Assembly: GCA_024691265.1 (NCBI GenBank)
Contig: JAILNT010000025.1
Span: 1-10,423, forward strand
Direction of reading: 5' to 3'
Length of the DNA stretch: 10,423 bases
DNA from: Treponema sp.
Lineage (GTDB): Bacteria > Spirochaetota > Spirochaetia > Treponematales > Treponemataceae
Positions 8,062-10,423 of this stretch are shown piece by piece. The stretch's first letter is position 1, and each line of letters begins with the position of its first letter. The position numbers and the translations under genes were made by a program. The notes below the pieces were generated by a model, which saw only the letters and a program-made list of their open reading frames with translations, was not told the origin of the DNA and made no database searches.

Positions 8062-8136
8062 AAGTTTATATGTCAGTGGAATTGATTTTTTGAAATAATA
8101 CGCATTTTTTTCACTAAAATTAAATATTAAATATCA

Positions 8137-8170
8137 TAGCTGATAAAAAAATCACAGCTAATATATAGCT
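8137..8170. repeat. TAGCT inverted repeats next to antitoxin promoter
   Basis: TAGCTGAT (8137-8144) is mirrored by ATCACAGCTA (8151-8160), a dyad with a two-base interruption across an A-rich centre. A third TAGCT (8166-8170) abuts the -35 of the rightward promoter. Phd/YefM antitoxins repress their own promoters by binding such dyads, so this is a candidate autoregulatory operator between two divergent genes. No binding is shown by the sequence itself. Confidence 0.35.
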
Positions 8171-8197
8171 TGACAGAGAAAAAAAAATAACTACCAT
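8170..8197 (+). promoter_or_regulatory. Promoter of the antitoxin-like gene
   Basis: A perfect TTGACA (8170-8175) is followed after 16 bases by TACCAT (8192-8197), four of six matches to TATAAT. The -10 ends 7 bases before ATG 8205 and there is no Shine-Dalgarno between, predicting a leaderless message. Confidence 0.5.
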
Positions 8198-8204
8198 TTT
8201 ATTT

Positions 8205-8492
8205 ATGACACAGATTAGACCTATTACAGATTTAAAAGAACATTTAGATGAAGTTGAAAGATTAGCAAAGAAAGCACCTGTATTTTTAACAGAAGATGGT
8301 GGAAATACATATGTTTTAATGAATATGGCTGATTATAGAAAATTAAATGGCACTCCAGCCGAAAAAGTACCTCGTGAAAAAGTTGCAAAATTAAGACAGC
8401 TTGGCTGGTCAATAACAGAAATTGCCCGTAGTTTCAGAACCACAGAAGACGAAATTTCCCTTATTCTAAATGAACAGCCTAAAGCAAGATAA
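8205..8492 (+). CDS. Orphan Phd/YefM-like antitoxin with C-terminal HTH
   Basis: This 95-residue protein resembles a type II antitoxin in its first half: residues 4-47 (IRPITDLKEHLDEVERLAKK, a strand with hydrophobic ends, then VLMNMADYRKL) follow the Phd/YefM DNA-binding fold. Residues 57-88 (REKVAKLRQLGWSITEIARS, then FRTTEDEISLIL) look like a resolvase-type helix-turn-helix in place of the usual disordered toxin-binding tail. No toxin gene is adjacent: a terminator follows 2 bases after the stop, then the converging ribH. It may therefore be a repurposed transcription factor, possibly for itself or for the divergent importer operon, rather than an antitoxin. Strong TTGACA promoter, no Shine-Dalgarno, nearby inverted repeats. 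Protein family 0.75; function uncertain. Confidence 0.8.
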   Translation: MTQIRPITDLKEHLDEVERLAKKAPVFLTEDGGNTYVLMNMADYRKLNGTPAEKVPREKVAKLRQLGWSITEIARSFRTTEDEISLILNEQPKAR

Positions 8493-8493
8493 C

Positions 8494-8540
8494 AAAAAGC
8501 CTTCAGCTTCGATATATTTTTATGCTAGCGAAGGCTTTTT
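8494..8540. terminator. Bidirectional intrinsic terminator
   Basis: AAAAAGCCTTC (8494-8504) pairs perfectly with GAAGGCTTTTT (8530-8540), with an inner GCT/AGC pairing (8506-8508 with 8527-8529). The A- and T-tracts allow termination of both the antitoxin-like gene (stop 8492) and the converging ribH (stop 8548). Confidence 0.9.
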
Positions 8541-8547
8541 TATTGAA

Positions 8548-9015
8548 CTATAGTTGTTTTACCAAATTTACCATTTCTATTGCACCAAGAGCACATTCAT
8601 AGCCTTTATTACCAGCTTTTGAACCTGCTCTTTCAATAGCCTGCTGAATTGTATCAGTTGTAAGAACACCAAACATAACAGGTAGACCAGTATTTAAACT
8701 TACCTGAGCAATTCCTTTTGACACTTCGGAACATACATAATCATAATGACTTGTAGCTCCCCTTATTACAGCACCAAGACAAATTATAGCATCATATTTT
8801 TTGCTTTCTGCCATACGCTTTGCAATAACAGGAATTTCAAAAGCACCCGGAACCCATGCAAGACTTATATTTTCTTCAGGAATATCATGACGTAAAAGAC
8901 CATCTCTTGCACCTTCAATTAATTTTGAAACAATAAATTCATTAAAACGGGCTGCAACAATGCCAATTCTCATCTTTGATTCATCAACAACAAGCTTTCC
9001 TTCAAGAATATTCAT
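8548..9015 (-). CDS. ribH: 6,7-dimethyl-8-ribityllumazine synthase
   Basis: RibH condenses 5-amino-6-ribitylaminouracil with 3,4-dihydroxy-2-butanone 4-phosphate to make lumazine, the penultimate step of riboflavin synthesis; it forms a cytoplasmic shell or pentamer. The 155-residue length is typical. Signature parts are all present: ARFNEF (22-27) for base stacking, VPGAFEIP (55-62), GAVIRGATSHYDYV (81-94) with the general acid-base His90, and TDTIQQAIERAGSKAGNKG (120-138) with phosphate-binding Arg129. GGGAG (9029-9025) lies 9 bases before ATG 9015. It is the last gene of the rib operon, 39 bases after ribBA, and ends at a bidirectional terminator. Confidence 0.97.
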   Translation of the reverse strand: MNILEGKLVVDESKMRIGIVAARFNEFIVSKLIEGARDGLLRHDIPEENISLAWVPGAFEIPVIAKRMAESKKYDAIICLGAVIRGATSHYDYVCSEVSKGIAQVSLNTGLPVMFGVLTTDTIQQAIERAGSKAGNKGYECALGAIEMVNLVKQL

Positions 9016-9054
9016 ATCTATTTTCTCCCTAAAATAATTTGTATAATTAAGCTA

Positions 9055-10278
9055 TTATGCCTCTACTGCATTTGTAATAAGATGTCCCATTCTTAATACC
9101 TTTGTTTTCAAATAAAAAGCATCTTGCGGTAAAATATCCATTTGTAAAGGAACTCTTTCAACTATTTCAAGCCCGGAATCTTTACTGTTAAGACCATAAA
9201 TCTTCTTAGGATTATTAGTCATAAGTCTTACTTTTGAAACTCCGAGATTCTTTAAAATCTGAATACCGCAAGTATAATCTCTTGCATCTTCCGGAAGTCC
9301 TAAAGCAAGGTTTGCATCTACAGTATCCAGTCCTTTATCCTGAAGTGCATAGGCTTTTATCTTATTCAAAATGCCAATACCTCTGCCTTCCTGCGATAAA
9401 TAAACAAGAACGCCTCTGCCTTCCCTTGCAATATTTTTTAATGCTGCATCTAACTGCTGTCCACAATCACATTTTAGAGAACCAAAAGTATCTCCTGTTA
9501 AACATTCACTATGAACACGACACAAAACACTATTTCCATCTGAAACATCACCCATTACAAGGGCTTCATGATGTTCTCCAGTTATAATATTTTTAAAGCC
9601 AACAAGCTTAAATTCTCCGTATTTTGTCGGAAGTTTTGCTTCTGCAACCCTTTCTATAATTTTTTCATGAGCTTTTCTGTATGCAATTAAATCTGCAATA
9701 CTAATAAGTTTCATATTCCATTCTTTAGCCATTTTATAAAGTTCAGGAAGACGGGCCATATGACCATCATCACTCATAATTTCACAGCAAAGACCAGCTT
9801 CTTCAAGACCTGCCAGTCGACATAAATCTACAGTAGCTTCAGTATGTCCCTGTCTTGCAAAAACTCCATTTTTTACAGCAATAAGAGGAAACATATGTCC
9901 AGGTCGTCTAAAATCTTCAGCTTTAGAATCAGGAGAAGAAAGTGCTATGGAAGTAACAGAACGGTCAAAAGCACTGATACCTGTAGAAGTTGAAATATGG
10001 TCAATTGATACAGTAAATGCGGTTTCATGGTTATCAGTATTTTTCATGACCATAGGAGAAAGATTTAGCCTTTCAGCTATAGAAGAGCTTATAGGCATAC
10101 AAATTAGACCTTTTGCATTTTTTGCCATAAAATTAACATTCTCAGGACTTGCAAATTGAGAAGCTACAATAAGGTCTCCTTCGTTTTCACGGTTCTCATC
10201 ATCTGTAACCATAATTATTTTACCTTGGGCAAGTTCTTTTAATGCATCTTCAACTTTATCAAATACTATTGAATCCAT
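9055..10278 (-). CDS. ribBA: Bifunctional DHBP synthase / GTP cyclohydrolase II
   Basis: RibBA supplies both entry points of the riboflavin pathway. The N-terminal half (about 1-200) makes 3,4-dihydroxy-2-butanone 4-phosphate from ribulose 5-phosphate: the acidic loop DDENRENEGD (26-35), TGISAFDR (99-106), RPGHMFPL (125-132) and GHTEA (144-148) are seen. The C-terminal half (about 205-407) opens GTP: zinc ligands Cys259, Cys270 and Cys272 within SECLTGDTFGSLKCDC, QEGRGIG (296-302), DTVDANLALG (318-327) and TNNPKK (354-359). Both domains look active. I chose ATG 10278, 407 residues, because GGAGG (10289-10285) lies 6 bases upstream and the family begins here; an in-frame ATG at 10305 would add nine unsupported residues. 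It follows the ribE stop by 41 bases. Confidence 0.97.
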   Translation of the reverse strand: MDSIVFDKVEDALKELAQGKIIMVTDDENRENEGDLIVASQFASPENVNFMAKNAKGLICMPISSSIAERLNLSPMVMKNTDNHETAFTVSIDHISTSTGISAFDRSVTSIALSSPDSKAEDFRRPGHMFPLIAVKNGVFARQGHTEATVDLCRLAGLEEAGLCCEIMSDDGHMARLPELYKMAKEWNMKLISIADLIAYRKAHEKIIERVAEAKLPTKYGEFKLVGFKNIITGEHHEALVMGDVSDGNSVLCRVHSECLTGDTFGSLKCDCGQQLDAALKNIAREGRGVLVYLSQEGRGIGILNKIKAYALQDKGLDTVDANLALGLPEDARDYTCGIQILKNLGVSKVRLMTNNPKKIYGLNSKDSGLEIVERVPLQMDILPQDAFYLKTKVLRMGHLITNAVEA

Positions 10279-10284
10279 ATAACA

Positions 10285-10289
10285 CCTCC
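10285..10289 (-). promoter_or_regulatory. Ribosome binding site deciding ribBA start
   Basis: GGAGG (10289-10285) sits 6 bases before ATG 10278 and lies inside the reading frame if the upstream ATG 10305 is used, so it selects the internal start. No comparable site precedes 10305. Confidence 0.85.
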
Positions 10290-10319
10290 AAAAGTTGTTT
10301 TTCATTTATATACAAAAAG

Positions 10320-10423
10320 TTAATTGTGATAATTCGGAAAATTTAACATAAACGTTTCTATGTTTTTTTCTTCAGAAACTTCTTTTTCAATATTAAGAAA
10401 ATGTTCTATATATTTTCCAATCA
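10320..10423 (-). CDS. ribE: Riboflavin synthase alpha chain, C-terminal fragment (cut by edge)
   Basis: The minus strand carries an open frame that runs in from the right edge and stops at 10322-10320. The 33 visible codons (from 10421) begin IGKYIEHFLNIEKEVSEEKN and end NFPNYHN. The stretch IGKYIEHFL matches the conserved end of the second lumazine-binding barrel of riboflavin synthase (a D-I/L-I/L-G/A-K-Y-V/I-E pattern), and the gene directly precedes ribBA, as in ribD-ribE-ribBA-ribH operons. The 20-odd residues after this motif make the tail longer than in many homologues. The enzyme dismutates two lumazines to riboflavin. The call rests on one short motif plus context. Confidence 0.72.
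   Translation of the reverse strand, partial: IGKYIEHFLNIEKEVSEEKNIETFMLNFPNYHN

Noticed and set aside
8120..8134. Tandem ATTAAAT-like heptamers in the divergent intergenic region.
   Set aside because: Two copies of an A/T-only word in very AT-rich DNA are expected by chance.
8493..8547. A possible toxin gene downstream of the Phd-like gene.
   Set aside because: Only the terminator fits in this space and the next gene is the converging ribH; no short frame with a start signal exists.
10279..10319. An FMN riboswitch or separate promoter before ribBA.
   Set aside because: The 41-base gap is too short for the riboswitch and shows no convincing promoter pair; ribBA looks internal to an operon.

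Overview
The window is AT-rich bacterial DNA with tightly packed genes. The gene set (a dCache chemoreceptor, a heterodimeric ABC exporter, a COG4120/COG1101-type importer, a Phd-like orphan antitoxin and a riboflavin operon) fits a low-GC, host- or gut-associated anaerobe. A Treponema-like spirochaete is my best guess and a Clostridia-type Firmicute the main alternative. This is inference: no rRNA or lineage marker lies in the window.

Layout. Positions 1-306 form an intergenic control region with the leader of a plus-strand methyl-accepting chemotaxis protein (307-2409) and, on the minus strand, a good sigma-70-like promoter whose spacer is filled by a perfect 14-bp palindrome. That promoter points at a gene just beyond the left edge. 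A bidirectional hairpin terminator (2420-2466) separates the chemoreceptor from a converging two-gene minus-strand operon (6185 to 2487). This operon encodes the two halves of a heterodimeric ABC exporter, with one degenerate and one consensus ATP site. A second minus-strand operon (8045 to 6325) encodes the permease and ATPase of an importer of the uncharacterised COG4120/COG1101 type, with no substrate-binding protein next to it. It ends in its own hairpin at 6267-6319.

Divergent from the importer is a 95-residue plus-strand protein with a Phd/YefM-like antitoxin N-terminus and a helix-turn-helix-like C-terminus. No toxin gene adjoins it. It shares a second bidirectional terminator (8494-8540) with the riboflavin operon, which runs leftward from the right edge: the C-terminal end of a probable riboflavin synthase (ribE, cut by the edge), ribBA and ribH. 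RibBA makes 3,4-dihydroxy-2-butanone 4-phosphate and starts the GTP branch, RibH joins the branches into lumazine, and RibE dismutates lumazine to riboflavin. ribD would be expected upstream, outside the window.

The most unusual pattern is that three operon-leading genes (exporter 6185, importer permease 8045, antitoxin-like 8205) lack a Shine-Dalgarno sequence and have a -10-like hexamer ending only 7-8 bases before the start codon. This predicts leaderless mRNAs. Every internal operon gene has a clear Shine-Dalgarno. I found no clearly new multi-gene system; the orphan Phd-HTH protein with inverted repeats at its promoter is the best candidate for something little described.
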